From assembly GCA_031278895.1 (NCBI GenBank), contig JAITJN010000037.1, positions 1-64,000 on the forward strand: DNA of 64,000 bases, in the 5' to 3' direction. Position numbers and translations under genes: made by a program. This DNA is from Candidatus Endomicrobiellum guadaloupense (GTDB lineage Bacteria > Elusimicrobiota > Endomicrobiia > Endomicrobiales > Endomicrobiaceae). Positions 1 to 10,900 of the stretch are shown here, piece by piece; position 1 is the first letter of the stretch; each line of letters starts with the position of its first letter. The notes under the pieces are model-generated. The model saw only the letters and a list, made by a program, of their open reading frames with translations. It did no database searches and was not told where the DNA came from.

Positions 1-223
1 GTTGTCGAAGATGTTATTAGATGACGAATAAGTAAGTAAGTAAAAGATAAATATAAGAAAAAGAAAGAAGATGTTGAGTTTTAGAAAAAATAAACACCTT
101 CTTTTTATTTGGCGAGAAATAGTTAATTACTTTTGTAGTTGTAAGGGACATTAAATTTTGTCACTTTTGAATAATTTTATAGAATACTATAACTTGATTC
201 TGACATTATATTGGCAAGTCTCT

Positions 224-871
224 ATGAAGAAGAAGGAGATGGTGATGAACAAAAGCTTTTTGTTATTGTTATCATTTGTATTCTTACTGGGCATATCTTC
301 AAATCTTAGTGCTCAAGGAGCAAAGGTTCGAGGTTATTCTGATAAAGATAAATCTCCAATGCCGTTTGCTGTGTATGTTGAAAATAACTCAAAGCAAAAT
401 CATTTTGCTCCATCAGGTTGGATGGGTGATTATGGTGATATAAGACTTGATTTAGTTAACAAAGAAAATACAAGGAGTGGAAATTCATGTATAAAAATTG
501 TTTATAGTGCAAAAGCGACCCAGGGTGCTGGTTGGATTGGGATATATTGGCAACAACCTCCAAATAATTGGGGTGATAGAAAAGGTGGATATGATTTAAC
601 TGGAGCCAAAAAACTTACTTTTTGGGCTAGAGGCGCTGTTGGTGGTGAAAAAATTGCAGAGTTTAAAGTAGGCGGTATATCAGGAGAATTCCCTGATTCA
701 GATTTTGCTTCTATAGGACCTGTTGAACTTACAGATATTTGGACAAAATATACAATAGACTTAAAAGGCAGAGATCTAAGTAATATTATTGGTGGTTTTT
801 GTTTTGCTGCGTCCAAAGATGATAACCCGAACGGTTTTACAATGTACCTTGATGATATAATATACGAGTAG
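224..871 (+). CDS. Exported carbohydrate-binding-like (galactose-binding fold) protein
   Basis: ORF 158..871. The likely start is internal (MKKKEMVMNKSFLLLLSFVFLLGISSNLSAQG), giving a signal peptide. The C-terminal half 'GYDLTGAKKLTFWARG...WTKYTIDLKGRDLSNIIGGFCFAAS...GFTMYLDDIIYE' resembles CBM11/CIA30-like beta-sandwich modules. Confidence 0.6.
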   Translation: MKKKEMVMNKSFLLLLSFVFLLGISSNLSAQGAKVRGYSDKDKSPMPFAVYVENNSKQNHFAPSGWMGDYGDIRLDLVNKENTRSGNSCIKIVYSAKATQGAGWIGIYWQQPPNNWGDRKGGYDLTGAKKLTFWARGAVGGEKIAEFKVGGISGEFPDSDFASIGPVELTDIWTKYTIDLKGRDLSNIIGGFCFAASKDDNPNGFTMYLDDIIYE

Positions 872-883
872 CCTATATTTTTT

Positions 884-921
884 AAAAGACAGAAGTTTGT
901 GTCAAGACTTCTGTCTTTTTT
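884..921 (+). terminator. Rho-independent terminator
   Basis: Inverted repeat AAAAGACAGAAGT ... ACTTCTGTCTTTTTT ending in a T tract, just downstream of the 158..871 ORF. Confidence 0.8.
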
Positions 922-939
922 GTGTCTAAAGGGTTCTTA

Positions 940-1824
940 ATGATTGATACTAAAGAAATATTGAAAAACTTTACTTCGTATATAGTTGTTGAAAAGGGAT
1001 TGTCTAGGAATACGGTTTTGGCATATAGGATTGATATTTTAAAATTTATTGATTTTGTAAAAGAAAAACAAATCTTTCTTGAAAATTGTAAACATCAAGA
1101 TATAACAGATTTTTTATGGAAAGCAAAAATTGATGGATTAAAACCGAAGTCTCTTTATAGACTTGTAGAGTCTTTAAGACAGTTTTATAAATTTTTAGAT
1201 TCTGAAGATATAATTAAGACTAATCCAACTTTGTATTTATCTTCTCCAAAAATTCCAGAAAACTTACCTAGTATGCTCACATTTGACGAGGTAATACTTT
1301 TATTAAATTCAGTTACAGATGAAGATGAAGTAAACATAAGAAACAGAGCTATGCTTGAGCTCCTATATGCCACAGGATTAAGAGTTTCTGAGCTTATAAA
1401 TCTTAAATTTTCAAACATAAATTTAAATGATAATTTTTTAAGAATTGTAGGCAAAGGTTCTAAAGAACGACTTGTCCCTTTTGGGGAAAAAGCTAAGAGT
1501 TTTATAAATATTTATCTCTCAAAAAGAAAGCCTTATGTAAGTTCAGAAGATAATGTTTTTATTTCAAGACTTGGAAGAAAGCTTTCCAGGGTAGAATTTT
1601 GGAGACAATTAAAAAATATAGCTAAAAAAGCTAGGATTAATAGAAATATTACGCCTCATACTCTAAGGCATTCTTTTGCAACACATCTTTTAGCTGGTGG
1701 GGCGGATATTCGCTTTGTTCAAGAGATGTTGGGGCATGCTTCAATATCTACTACCCAAATTTATACTCACCTTGATAAGGATAAAGTAATACAACAGCAC
1801 AGAACGTTTCATCCTAGAGGATAA
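940..1824 (+). CDS. Tyrosine recombinase XerC/XerD family
   Basis: N-terminal SAM-like core-binding domain ('KGLSRNTVLAYRIDILKFIDF'), then 'LLYATGLRVSELINLK', 'HTLRHSFATHLLAGGADIRFVQEMLGHASISTTQIYTHL' with catalytic R, HxxR, H and Y. Confidence 0.93.
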   Translation: MIDTKEILKNFTSYIVVEKGLSRNTVLAYRIDILKFIDFVKEKQIFLENCKHQDITDFLWKAKIDGLKPKSLYRLVESLRQFYKFLDSEDIIKTNPTLYLSSPKIPENLPSMLTFDEVILLLNSVTDEDEVNIRNRAMLELLYATGLRVSELINLKFSNINLNDNFLRIVGKGSKERLVPFGEKAKSFINIYLSKRKPYVSSEDNVFISRLGRKLSRVEFWRQLKNIAKKARINRNITPHTLRHSFATHLLAGGADIRFVQEMLGHASISTTQIYTHLDKDKVIQQHRTFHPRG

Positions 1825-1828
1825 ATCA

Positions 1829-2638
1829 TCAAATATTTAGAGTTTCGTTCATACTTCCTGTGCGATAGCCAAGAAGATCTACTGAAATATAAATATATCC
1901 CAACTCTTTTAATTTACTGTAAACTTTTTCTCTATTGTTTTTGTTCATAAGAATTTCAATTCCGTGTTCATCTGTTTCAATTCTTGCTAGATTGTTATGA
2001 TGTCGTACCCTCACTTTCCGTAAGCCTATATCAAGAAGTGCTTGCTCTGCTTTATCTACCATGGATAGAGCTTCAATAGTAATTTTTTGTCCATATGGAA
2101 ACCTTGAAGATAAACACGCGAAAGATTGTTTGTTCCAAGTTGATAAATTTTCTCCTTTTGAAAGTTTACGTATTTCACCTTTTGTAAGATTTGCATATCG
2201 TAGAGGGCTTTTTACTTCTAGCTCAGATACAGCAATAAGGCCTGGGCGATAATCTCCACTATCATCACTGTTTGATGCTTCTGCTACATTTTTGATCTCT
2301 TTTTCTTTTGCTATTTTCCAAATTTTTGAAAAAAGTTCTTTTTTACACAAATAACAGCGGTTAGTAGGATTATGTAAAAAACCTTCTATATTCAACTCTT
2401 CAGACTCGCATATTATGTGTGTTATTCTTTCTTTCTTACAAAAAGCAATTGCTTCGTTAAGTTCTCTTTTAGGAAAAGAGTAAGACTTTGCCGTTACAGC
2501 TATAACTTTATTGCCAAGTAAATCATGAGCTGTTTTTAATAAAAATGTTGAATCAACTCCGCCAGAAAACGCTATTATGAGATTATCCAATTCTAAGATA
2601 TATTTTTTTAGGAGTTCATATTTTTGTTCTATATTCAT
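1829..2638 (-). CDS. larE: LarE-type ATP-dependent sacrificial sulfur transferase (nickel pincer cofactor synthesis)
   Basis: PP-loop 'IIAFSGGVDSTFLL', 'NRCYLCKKELF', 'SFACLSSRFPYGQKI'. Adjacent to larC and larB. Confidence 0.9.
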   Translation of the reverse strand: MNIEQKYELLKKYILELDNLIIAFSGGVDSTFLLKTAHDLLGNKVIAVTAKSYSFPKRELNEAIAFCKKERITHIICESEELNIEGFLHNPTNRCYLCKKELFSKIWKIAKEKEIKNVAEASNSDDSGDYRPGLIAVSELEVKSPLRYANLTKGEIRKLSKGENLSTWNKQSFACLSSRFPYGQKITIEALSMVDKAEQALLDIGLRKVRVRHHNNLARIETDEHGIEILMNKNNREKVYSKLKELGYIYISVDLLGYRTGSMNETLNI

Positions 2639-3853
2639 TTATTTTATCTTTATAGTATTTTTTACTTTATCAAAAGTTATGCCTTTCAAACTAGCTATTT
2701 TTGCTATATCTTCAAATTCAGACTTTAATTTCCTTATTCCAAAGCCTTCTCCTATTTTAATACATACATTCCCGTATGGTGTTTTTTGTAAAGAGGTTTT
2801 GCGGTTTAAAATATATCTGTCACAAATAGTTTTTCTTACTCCAAAGGTTGTAGTGTGTTCTAAAATAAGTCTTGCAAAGAAATCTGCGTTTTCTATATTG
2901 CATATGCATGTTAATAAAATTCCAGGACGATTTTTTTTCATTTGGAGATGCGTATAAAAGACATCTAAAGCACCTTTGTTTAGGAGTAAGTCTAAAACAA
3001 AGCTTAACGATTCTCCAGTGATATCATCCATATTACACTGTAACTGAACTACAATATTATTTGTAGAATTTATATTTTTATTGGATTCTCCTAAAAATGC
3101 ACATACACAATTTGGTATTTCGAATTTATGTGTTCCCATTCCATATCCTATATTTTTTATATTCATTACAGGCATTTGCCCAAAGCGGTTAGCAAAGTAT
3201 TTTATAATTGCAGCGCCTGTAGGTGTGCATAACTCTCCTTTAATATCATTTGTATAAACAGGAATATTACGTAAAATATGCGCTGTCGCAGGAGCTGGTA
3301 CTGGAAGAATGCCGTGCGCGCAATGGACATGGCCTTTCCCTATATTTATAGGAGAAGCTATTATTTCTTCAGGTGAAAGTCTTTCAATAAGCAGGCATAC
3401 TCCTACAATATCAACTATTGCGTCAATTTCACCAACTTCATGAAAGTGTATTTTAGTTACAGCTTTACCATGCGCTTTCGCTTCAGCTTGAGCAATTATA
3501 GTGTATATGTTTAGAGCGTTGTTTTTAACATTCTTTGAGACTTTTAACTTTAATATAGTACTTTCAATTGTTTTTAGATTTATATGATTATGCTCTGAAT
3601 GATGTTTGCAGTGATGAGTATTTTCATGGTTATGTTCATTTTCTTTATGTCCGCAAATGCTTACATGGATTTTCGTTCCTTTTATAGAACATTTTTCATC
3701 AGTTTGTGCTATTACCTTTACATTATTAAGACCAAGTAAGTTCATCTCTTTTAAAAAAATTTTCTTATATTTGTCATTAACTAATTCATACAATGCAGCT
3801 GCCAACATATCTCCTGCAGCACCCATAGAGCATTCCAAGTAAAGAGTTTTCAT
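2639..3853 (-). CDS. larC: LarC nickel insertion protein (nickel pincer cofactor synthesis)
   Basis: 'MKTLYLECSMGAAGDMLAAALYEL', His-rich segment, 'KIHFHEVGEIDAIVDIVG', 'CNMDDITGESLSFVLDLLL'. A single uninterrupted ORF. Confidence 0.92.
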   Translation of the reverse strand: MKTLYLECSMGAAGDMLAAALYELVNDKYKKIFLKEMNLLGLNNVKVIAQTDEKCSIKGTKIHVSICGHKENEHNHENTHHCKHHSEHNHINLKTIESTILKLKVSKNVKNNALNIYTIIAQAEAKAHGKAVTKIHFHEVGEIDAIVDIVGVCLLIERLSPEEIIASPINIGKGHVHCAHGILPVPAPATAHILRNIPVYTNDIKGELCTPTGAAIIKYFANRFGQMPVMNIKNIGYGMGTHKFEIPNCVCAFLGESNKNINSTNNIVVQLQCNMDDITGESLSFVLDLLLNKGALDVFYTHLQMKKNRPGILLTCICNIENADFFARLILEHTTTFGVRKTICDRYILNRKTSLQKTPYGNVCIKIGEGFGIRKLKSEFEDIAKIASLKGITFDKVKNTIKIK

Positions 3854-4620
3854 TTGATGCTCTCCATTTTATTGATACGGCTTGCAATAAATCCAGCTCC
3901 AAAACCATTGTCTATGTTTACTACAGAAATACTGTTTGCACAAGAATTAAGCATAGCAAGTAAAGCTGAAAGACCTTTGAAATTTGTCCCATATCCAACG
4001 CTTGTAGGCACTGCTATTATAGGACAACTTACAAGACCTCCGACAACACTTGCAAGTGCACCTTCCATACCAGCCACTGCTATTATTACCCTTGCCTTCA
4101 TAAGTATTTCATATTTGGATAAAAGTCTATGAATTCCAGCTACGCCTACATCGTATATTCGTGTGACATTACTTCCAAGCACTTCTGCTGTTATTGCAGC
4201 TTCTTCGCATACTGGCATGTCGCTTGTCCCGCCTGACACTATAACTATATCACCTAAGAGTTTAATATTTTTGATACGTTTTACAATGGCAATTTTTGCA
4301 ATTTGGTAGTATTCAATATTTATTTGTTTTGCTAGAAAATCTGCAGTTTTTTTAGATACTCTTGAGATTATAATATTGGCTAAATTATTGTTGAGCATAT
4401 TTAAGGCAATATCTAATATTTGTTCTTGAGTTTTTCCTTGTCCGAAGATAATCTCTCCACAGTCTTGCCTTAAACCTCTATGGTAATCAATATTTGCAAA
4501 ACCCAAATCTTTAAAAGGAGCAATTTGTAAACGCAATACAGCATCTTCAGGTGAAATAATGCCTGATTTCACCATTTTTAGAAGACTTAGAATTTCTTCT
4601 TTATTATTTATTTTTTGCAT
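3850..4620 (-). CDS. larB: LarB pyridinium-3,5-dicarboxylate mononucleotide synthase (PurE/AIR carboxylase-like)
   Basis: 'ANIDYHRGLRQDCGEIIFGQGKT', 'IVSGGTSDMPVCEEAAITAEVLGSNVTRIYDVGVAGIHRLL', 'VAGMEGALASVVGGLVSCPIIAVPTSVGYG'. Confidence 0.92.
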   Translation of the reverse strand: MQKINNKEEILSLLKMVKSGIISPEDAVLRLQIAPFKDLGFANIDYHRGLRQDCGEIIFGQGKTQEQILDIALNMLNNNLANIIISRVSKKTADFLAKQINIEYYQIAKIAIVKRIKNIKLLGDIVIVSGGTSDMPVCEEAAITAEVLGSNVTRIYDVGVAGIHRLLSKYEILMKARVIIAVAGMEGALASVVGGLVSCPIIAVPTSVGYGTNFKGLSALLAMLNSCANSISVVNIDNGFGAGFIASRINKMESIK

Positions 4621-4624
4621 ACTT

Positions 4625-4900
4625 TTATTTTGCTAAGGATTTTATCACATTTGTTGTAATTTTAAACAATATATAAAGTATACATAGTCCAATAATTCCA
4701 GCTAGAAATGTTGATGCATAATGATTTTCTACAAAAGGGAAAGAGTAATTTGAAAATAAAGAAAATGTTTTTTTTGCTTTATCCTCAAAGCCATAATTTA
4801 TAGCAAGAGTCTCTAAAGTATCTGGAAGCTTTGAAGCAAATAAGCTTGCTAAAAGTACAGTAAATATAGGAATTATGAATACTAAATTCTTTTTATTCAT
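4625..4900 (-). CDS. PDGLE-domain / CbiN-NikN-like small membrane protein of a metal ECF transporter
   Basis: 91 aa, two TM helices, 'SKLPDTLETLAINYGFE' resembling the PDGLE motif. Overlaps the cbiM-like gene. Confidence 0.7.
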   Translation of the reverse strand: MNKKNLVFIIPIFTVLLASLFASKLPDTLETLAINYGFEDKAKKTFSLFSNYSFPFVENHYASTFLAGIIGLCILYILFKITTNVIKSLAK

Positions 4901-5579
4901 TGGGTTGTCCGTTTATGCTTCTAAATACTTTAATTAATGCAAGCGTTATTAGAGTTTCAAGGCAAGCCATGCCTAAATGTAAGTTCATCATATCTTTAAA
5001 TGCTGTTGAAAACATTATTGAATCAGATAATTCAAGTTCTAAAAGACATACTAAAGAAGCTGTCATAACTGAGAAAAAACATGCTATAAAAACACCAGGA
5101 TAGTGGCTTCTTCTTGAAAAATATTTATATACATAATAAGATAAGAAAGAACCTATAAATGCCATGTTAAAAATATTTGCTCCAAGAGCTAAAATTCCTC
5201 CATCTGAAAAGAACAGAGATTGTGTGATAAGAACAAAAGAGATTATTGCAAAACCTGCGAAAGGGCCTGCAAGGATAGCAGCGAAAACCCCTCCAAGTAA
5301 ATGGGCTGATGTTGCAGATTTTACGGGAATATTAAACATTTGAAAAGCAAATACCCATAACGCTATTAATGCTAATCTCTGAAAATATTTATTTGCATTT
5401 TCAGAAAATCCAAGCTGAGAATCAATACCTGTTACTGAAACATTATTCGCGAGTACTCTTGATGATGCAACAGTTACACTTTTTGATATCTTACTCAGGC
5501 AATATCCAAGCATGCTAACACTTCCTGCAAGCAATCCTACTGTCAAATTATTGTTTAAAAATCCGTCAGGTATGTGCAT
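4893..5579 (-). CDS. CbiM/NikM-family metal (probably Ni) ECF transporter S component
   Basis: Internal start gives 'MHIPDGFLNNNLTVGLLAGSVSML', the hallmark CbiM N-terminus needed for metal binding. 'ATSAHLLGGVFAAILAGPFAGF', multiple TM helices. Confidence 0.9.
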   Translation of the reverse strand: MHIPDGFLNNNLTVGLLAGSVSMLGYCLSKISKSVTVASSRVLANNVSVTGIDSQLGFSENANKYFQRLALIALWVFAFQMFNIPVKSATSAHLLGGVFAAILAGPFAGFAIISFVLITQSLFFSDGGILALGANIFNMAFIGSFLSYYVYKYFSRRSHYPGVFIACFFSVMTASLVCLLELELSDSIMFSTAFKDMMNLHLGMACLETLITLALIKVFRSINGQPNE

Positions 5580-5602
5580 ATATCCTCCAGAATTAAGTAT
5601 GA

Positions 5603-6685
5603 TCACTTTTGTACTTTTGCTAATAGATATGCGCCTATAGCTAGAAATATAAAGTTTGGCAGCCATGCCGCCATAAAAGGTGACAGTATTAAATTTTTCC
5701 CAAGAGATACTGTTAAAGCTTGAGTTCCCCAATATACAAATGTCGCAGATAATGCGGCAAGAAAACCAAATATCATATTTGTTCTTCTTCCAATCCCTAT
5801 AGCAAAAGGTATTCCTATCATCATAACTATAACATGGGCAAAAATAGAAGAATATCTTTCATATAATTTTATTTTTGCTTTTATTGCTGATTTTCCGAAA
5901 ATCTTTAGCTGATTTATATATTTAATAAAATTAGTTGTATTCATGCTAGTATACGGTGGATCTTTAAGCGTTATATCTTCGGGAGTAATATTTATGTCAG
6001 AATTATATGTTTTAAAATAAATCTCATCCCAAAAATAGCTTTCAAATCCACGCATAACACCGTTTTTAAGTATCCAAGTCCCGTCTTCCCAATCAGCTTT
6101 TTCAGCTAAGATAAGTCTTTTTAATTCAAAGGCTTTACTATATCTTTCAAGTACAATGTTTTCCATTGTATTTGCTTTTGTGTCTAAATGTCCAACAGTT
6201 AATCGTATATTATTTTTTAATGCTATTATTTGATTATAATAATCCGTTTGTATATACTCTTTTACTTTTTCTATTTTCTCGCTTTTTAATTTTCTTGTAT
6301 ATACAGATGTTTTTGTAACAAGAAATTCTCTAGCGGCAATATCTGCAAGTCCTATTATAAAACCAAATATAAGAAAAAGGGAAATAATACGCCACATATT
6401 TATTCCAGCGGCTTTCATTGCAGTAATTTCGCTGTTTTTTGAAAGATTTCCAAGAGTAAATAATGAGGCTAGAAGAGTAGCTATTGGCAAAGCTTGGACA
6501 ATCCATTCAGGAGCACTTGTTAGTGTGTGAGCAACCATTATACCAAAAGATACCTTGAGTTCCATGTAGTCTTTTATTCTTCCAAGTAATTGTGACACTA
6601 TGACTACGATTGAAAAAGCCGCAGTTGTAAATATGAATATTCTAATGAAGTTTTTTATAATATATTTATAAAGAATTTTTATCAT
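5603..6685 (-). CDS. lptG: LptG/LptF family LPS export permease (YjgP/YjgQ)
   Basis: 'LPIATLLASLFTLGNLSKNSEITAMKAAGINMWRI' and C-terminal TM triplet. Follows lptF with overlapping ends. Confidence 0.88.
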   Translation of the reverse strand: MIKILYKYIIKNFIRIFIFTTAAFSIVVIVSQLLGRIKDYMELKVSFGIMVAHTLTSAPEWIVQALPIATLLASLFTLGNLSKNSEITAMKAAGINMWRIISLFLIFGFIIGLADIAAREFLVTKTSVYTRKLKSEKIEKVKEYIQTDYYNQIIALKNNIRLTVGHLDTKANTMENIVLERYSKAFELKRLILAEKADWEDGTWILKNGVMRGFESYFWDEIYFKTYNSDINITPEDITLKDPPYTSMNTTNFIKYINQLKIFGKSAIKAKIKLYERYSSIFAHVIVMMIGIPFAIGIGRRTNMIFGFLAALSATFVYWGTQALTVSLGKNLILSPFMAAWLPNFIFLAIGAYLLAKVQK

Positions 6686-7806
6686 CTTTTTACCATTTTA
6701 TTAAACGAGTAAATTCCCAGTGATCCAATTATTAGATCTGGTAGCCATAGTATTATCCCTATAGGGAGATATTTTTTTTCTCCAATATTTACTGCAAGAG
6801 TAAACAATACATAATAAATAATAACTATAACTAAACTTAAACCAAAACCAGCAGCTTTGCCTTCTTTTCCTGTGCGTATTCCTATAGGTAGAGCTATAAA
6901 GATAAAAACAAGAGGAGCTAAAGCAAAAACCCAACGTATCCAATAGTCTAATAAATATGGAATAAAATCAAATTTTTGTTCTTTATATTGCTTTATTGTT
7001 TTAAGCAGTTTTGGAGATGGTATTTGAGAAGGATGTGAACCATCGTTGCTAATATTGCTCCCTATTGGAATAAAAAAGGAATAAGTTTTAAAAGTTGAAT
7101 GAGTCATATTTGCCATATCAGAAGGAGAAGCTTTTTGCCAATATCCATTATAAAGAGTCATTTTAACTCCATTAGAATAAGTTTTTAGAGTAGCTGAAGA
7201 CGCTGTTATACGCCAAGCGTCATTATCGTTTTGTGGCAAAACATTTTTAGGATTAGGAGTATAACTCTCAAATTTATATATGCTTACACCAATTAAAGTA
7301 TTTGTGGCATTATTGACTTTATTACTGTATATGTTGTAATTCCCAAGAGTTTTTAGAGATTTTTCATCAAACTTTGCAAGCGGTTTTGTCTTTGCGACTT
7401 CTTGAAAATAAACTTTTAAATGGGAATTTAATTCTGGTGCAAAAAAATGATTAAAGAAAATTAAAAATAATGAAAGGCAGCATGCAAAAAGTATTATAGG
7501 CATTGTGAGCGTTTTATATCCGAGTCCTGCAGCTTTAATAGCAGTAATTTCATTGTCGGCTGATAACTTCCCATAGGAGAGCAATGCTCCAAAAAGAACT
7601 GCCATAGGTATTGATAATGTTAACACGTTTGGAAGAAAGAAAATAAATATTTTTAAAACTAACAAAAATGCTACGCCGTTGCCAATCAGTAGATCCATCA
7701 TATCAAATACAAAATTTAATATTAGAAGAAATGAAAAAATAACAACACCAAAAATAAAAGAATGTAAAAATTCTTTTATTATATAAGAATGTATTTTTTT
7801 AACCAT
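6682..7806 (-). CDS. lptF: LptF family LPS export permease (YjgP/YjgQ)
   Basis: 'SIPMAVLFGALLSYGKLSADNEITAIKAAGLGYKTL', C-terminal 'ALPIGIRTGKEGKAAGFGLSLVIVIIYYVL'. Confidence 0.88.
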   Translation of the reverse strand: MVKKIHSYIIKEFLHSFIFGVVIFSFLLILNFVFDMMDLLIGNGVAFLLVLKIFIFFLPNVLTLSIPMAVLFGALLSYGKLSADNEITAIKAAGLGYKTLTMPIILFACCLSLFLIFFNHFFAPELNSHLKVYFQEVAKTKPLAKFDEKSLKTLGNYNIYSNKVNNATNTLIGVSIYKFESYTPNPKNVLPQNDNDAWRITASSATLKTYSNGVKMTLYNGYWQKASPSDMANMTHSTFKTYSFFIPIGSNISNDGSHPSQIPSPKLLKTIKQYKEQKFDFIPYLLDYWIRWVFALAPLVFIFIALPIGIRTGKEGKAAGFGLSLVIVIIYYVLFTLAVNIGEKKYLPIGIILWLPDLIIGSLGIYSFNKMVKR

Positions 7807-7926
7807 GTTTATTTGATAAAAGTCCTGTTTAAATATTGTCGACTAAGACAATTGTATAAAATTTGTGTAAAACTTTAAAGAATATTATAATCAGATATTA
7901 ACAGATGATATAATAAAAGATATTAA

Positions 7927-10900
7927 ATGATAGCTAAAAATTTTAAAGCTTTAGTTTTAATATTATCTTTATCTTTGTTCATTAATTCCGCAGGATTTGC
8001 GGAGTATAAATCTTATGCGACAAAATACAGCGTACTGGGCAGTAGTCAAAAAGAAATTTACAGTCAATTTGATGAGTACGATATATTTCACGATATTGAA
8101 AGTACAGAGCCTTCTGGAACTATAATTTCGCAAGATAAAGAAGAGCTGCCAGAATCCGTCCAGGAGATAGCAGGCCAAGAGATATTGAATTATTTTAACG
8201 ATAAAAAATACTCAACGATGGAATATTCTCATAAAAGTTGGCTAGAAAAAGATAAACGTTATGAAAGATCTCCAAATACAGATTTAAAAAATCAGTCTTT
8301 ACCACTTCCAATAACAGCTGATCTCCCATTTGATTCAAATCTTTCTCTTTCAGGAAGAAAACTTATAGGTTTTAGCCATACATCAAGAGTATATAATAAA
8401 GAAGAAGCAGGGAAAAGGAAAAATAATTCAACATTTAAGATGGAGCAAGAATTACAGATGAAAGTTCTTGGAAGTATAGGGGAAAGATTAAATGTTAATA
8501 TTGACTATGATGACACTGTAGACAAAAAAGACATATCTCTAATTTACAAAGGCAAACGTGGCGAACTTGTAAAAGAAGCAGCTTTTGGAGATATTTCTAT
8601 TTGTATGCCTGCTACGGAATTTACTGGATATAAAAAAGAGTTGTTTGGACTAAAAGTTGACACAGAATATAAAGGTTTTGGCTTAAATGGTTTTTTTAGC
8701 AAAACAAAAGGCTTATCTGAAGTAAAACGTTTTACAGGAAGTACTCAATTAGAAAGAAAAATTATCGCCGATACAGCTTATGTTAAATTGAAATATTATT
8801 CGTTACTAGCAAACGGCGAAGTGAGAACAATTAAAAACGGCTCTGTGAAAGTATATATAGACTATCAAAAAAATGATCCCAAATATAATTTTTCTTATCC
8901 GACAGGTGTCCTTCTTACAGACATAAACAATACAGCAAGATTTAATTATACAGGTAATTTTGTAACTCTGGTACAAGGCCAAGATTTTATTGTTGACTAT
9001 ACAACAGGTATGCTTGGGTTTAAGACTACTTTGGTTGGCAATTATGTTGTTGCTGTAAGTTATGACTTTAGCGATGGGACATCTCTTCCTGATCCAGCTA
9101 TAATAAAAGATGAGAATAATACCGCAGGGATTACTACAGAACTTAAAACAGTCTATGATTTAGGAAACTTAAAAATAGTTCGCGATAATGGAAGAGGTAA
9201 CTTTTTGCTAGAAATAAAATATTTAAATGATTCTGTCCCTGTAATCATTGATGGAGGAATCCCCGTTGCGTCTTATCCATCAGATATTACGGTTGATTTT
9301 GAAAATGGATACTTCAAACTCAATAATAGATTACACAACTCTTTATATAGCAGTGGAGAACACAAGTATAACTTTTTAACTGAATATCAATATACGATTA
9401 AAATACTAAATTTAAGACCAGGAATTGTTCCACGTTCTGAAAAAATTATTGTTGATGGAAATACTTTGAAAAATGGTGATGATTACATCATTGATTATGA
9501 TATAGGAATTTTGACTATAAAAAATGATGAAGTGATAAAAGAGAATTCTGTGATGGACGTTTCTTACGATTATTCCATTTTTGGTGCAGGAAATGAAACA
9601 TCTCTTGTAGGGGCTAACACAAGATTTAAAGTAATAGATAATTTTTCAGTTGGAGCAAGCATAATACATAATTTTACTGCGAAGGGAAAAGAGCTTCCTG
9701 ATATAAAAAATACTCCTACTAATCTTACAATTAGTGAATGTGATGCAAAAATTACAGATTTAGACATAGACTTATTAAATATGAGCCTTAACGGCGGTGT
9801 TGAATATGCTTTAAGCTCTTACAACAGCAATACTGCTGGAAAAGCATTAATTGATTCTATGGATAATTCTGTTAGAGAAGATATGGCGAATATGCTAGAA
9901 GAAAATTGGTTTCATAGTGCTACAGGGTACCCAACAGTAAGAAGAAACTTAAGAGACTTGTCTTGGAGAAGTTATGAAATAAATCTTAGAGATATTGATC
10001 CATTTTTAGAGATTAATGATGGAGAAAGACAAATCGTTTTAGACGTTGATTATGACGTTAGAGTTTCATCAGAAATAGCTTTTTCTCAAAAACTTTGTTC
10101 AGGATGGGAGGGAATAGACTATTCAAAAAAACTCTATGTTGATATATGGATTAACGATCCGAACTCATACTCTCATGATGTTGTTATAGAGTACGCTTCT
10201 TGCATAAATGAAGATTCTGATGGTTGTGGCGAGCTCGACACCGAAGATACTGATAATACAGGAATTTTGAGTCCATGGAAAGATACAGGGCGACCTTATC
10301 ATAATAGAGATGGAACGGTTTCATTGATAGGCGCTTATAACGGTAAGCTTGATACTGAAGATATAAACGGAAATGGAATATTAGATATGGAAGATGAAGT
10401 AGCAGAAAGCTTTTCTCTTTCAGATCCAAGTGTTACTGTAATAAACACTAATCCAAACGGTTGGAGACAATTAAGAATTCCAATAGATATTAATAACAAT
10501 AACAGAGATATTTGGAGAAATATAAGAATTTTACGTGTGAAAATATGCCAGACAAGAGGTCTTACAGGCAATCAAGGAAGACTAAGCATCGGTAAGATAT
10601 CAATATCAGGAAACAGATGGGAAAAAGCAGGTTTGAATTTAAATGATTTCAACATTTCTTCTATAGGCAGATTTGACGTAAACTACAAATCTCTTATAAA
10701 TAACAGATATTATTTAGATTTATACGGCATAGAGAACACAGTAAAGAAAGATGAAAGAGCTTTAAAGATAGAATATACTGCTTTAGGATCACAAGAACAG
10801 TTTTTAGCAAAATCAGTCTATTTAGGCGAAGCTCTTGATTTGTCAAAATATGAATCTTTAAGGTTTATGGTGTATGCAAAACCTGAAAATGAATATGCTG

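Noticed and set aside
30-80. Short 'aagtaagtaagtaa' tetranucleotide run at the left edge
   Set aside because: Only a few units in AT-rich intergenic sequence; not a convincing tandem repeat locus.
2639-3853. Programmed frameshift in larC
   Set aside because: LarC is known to be expressed through a frameshift in Lactobacillus plantarum, but here it is a single continuous ORF, so no recoding is needed.
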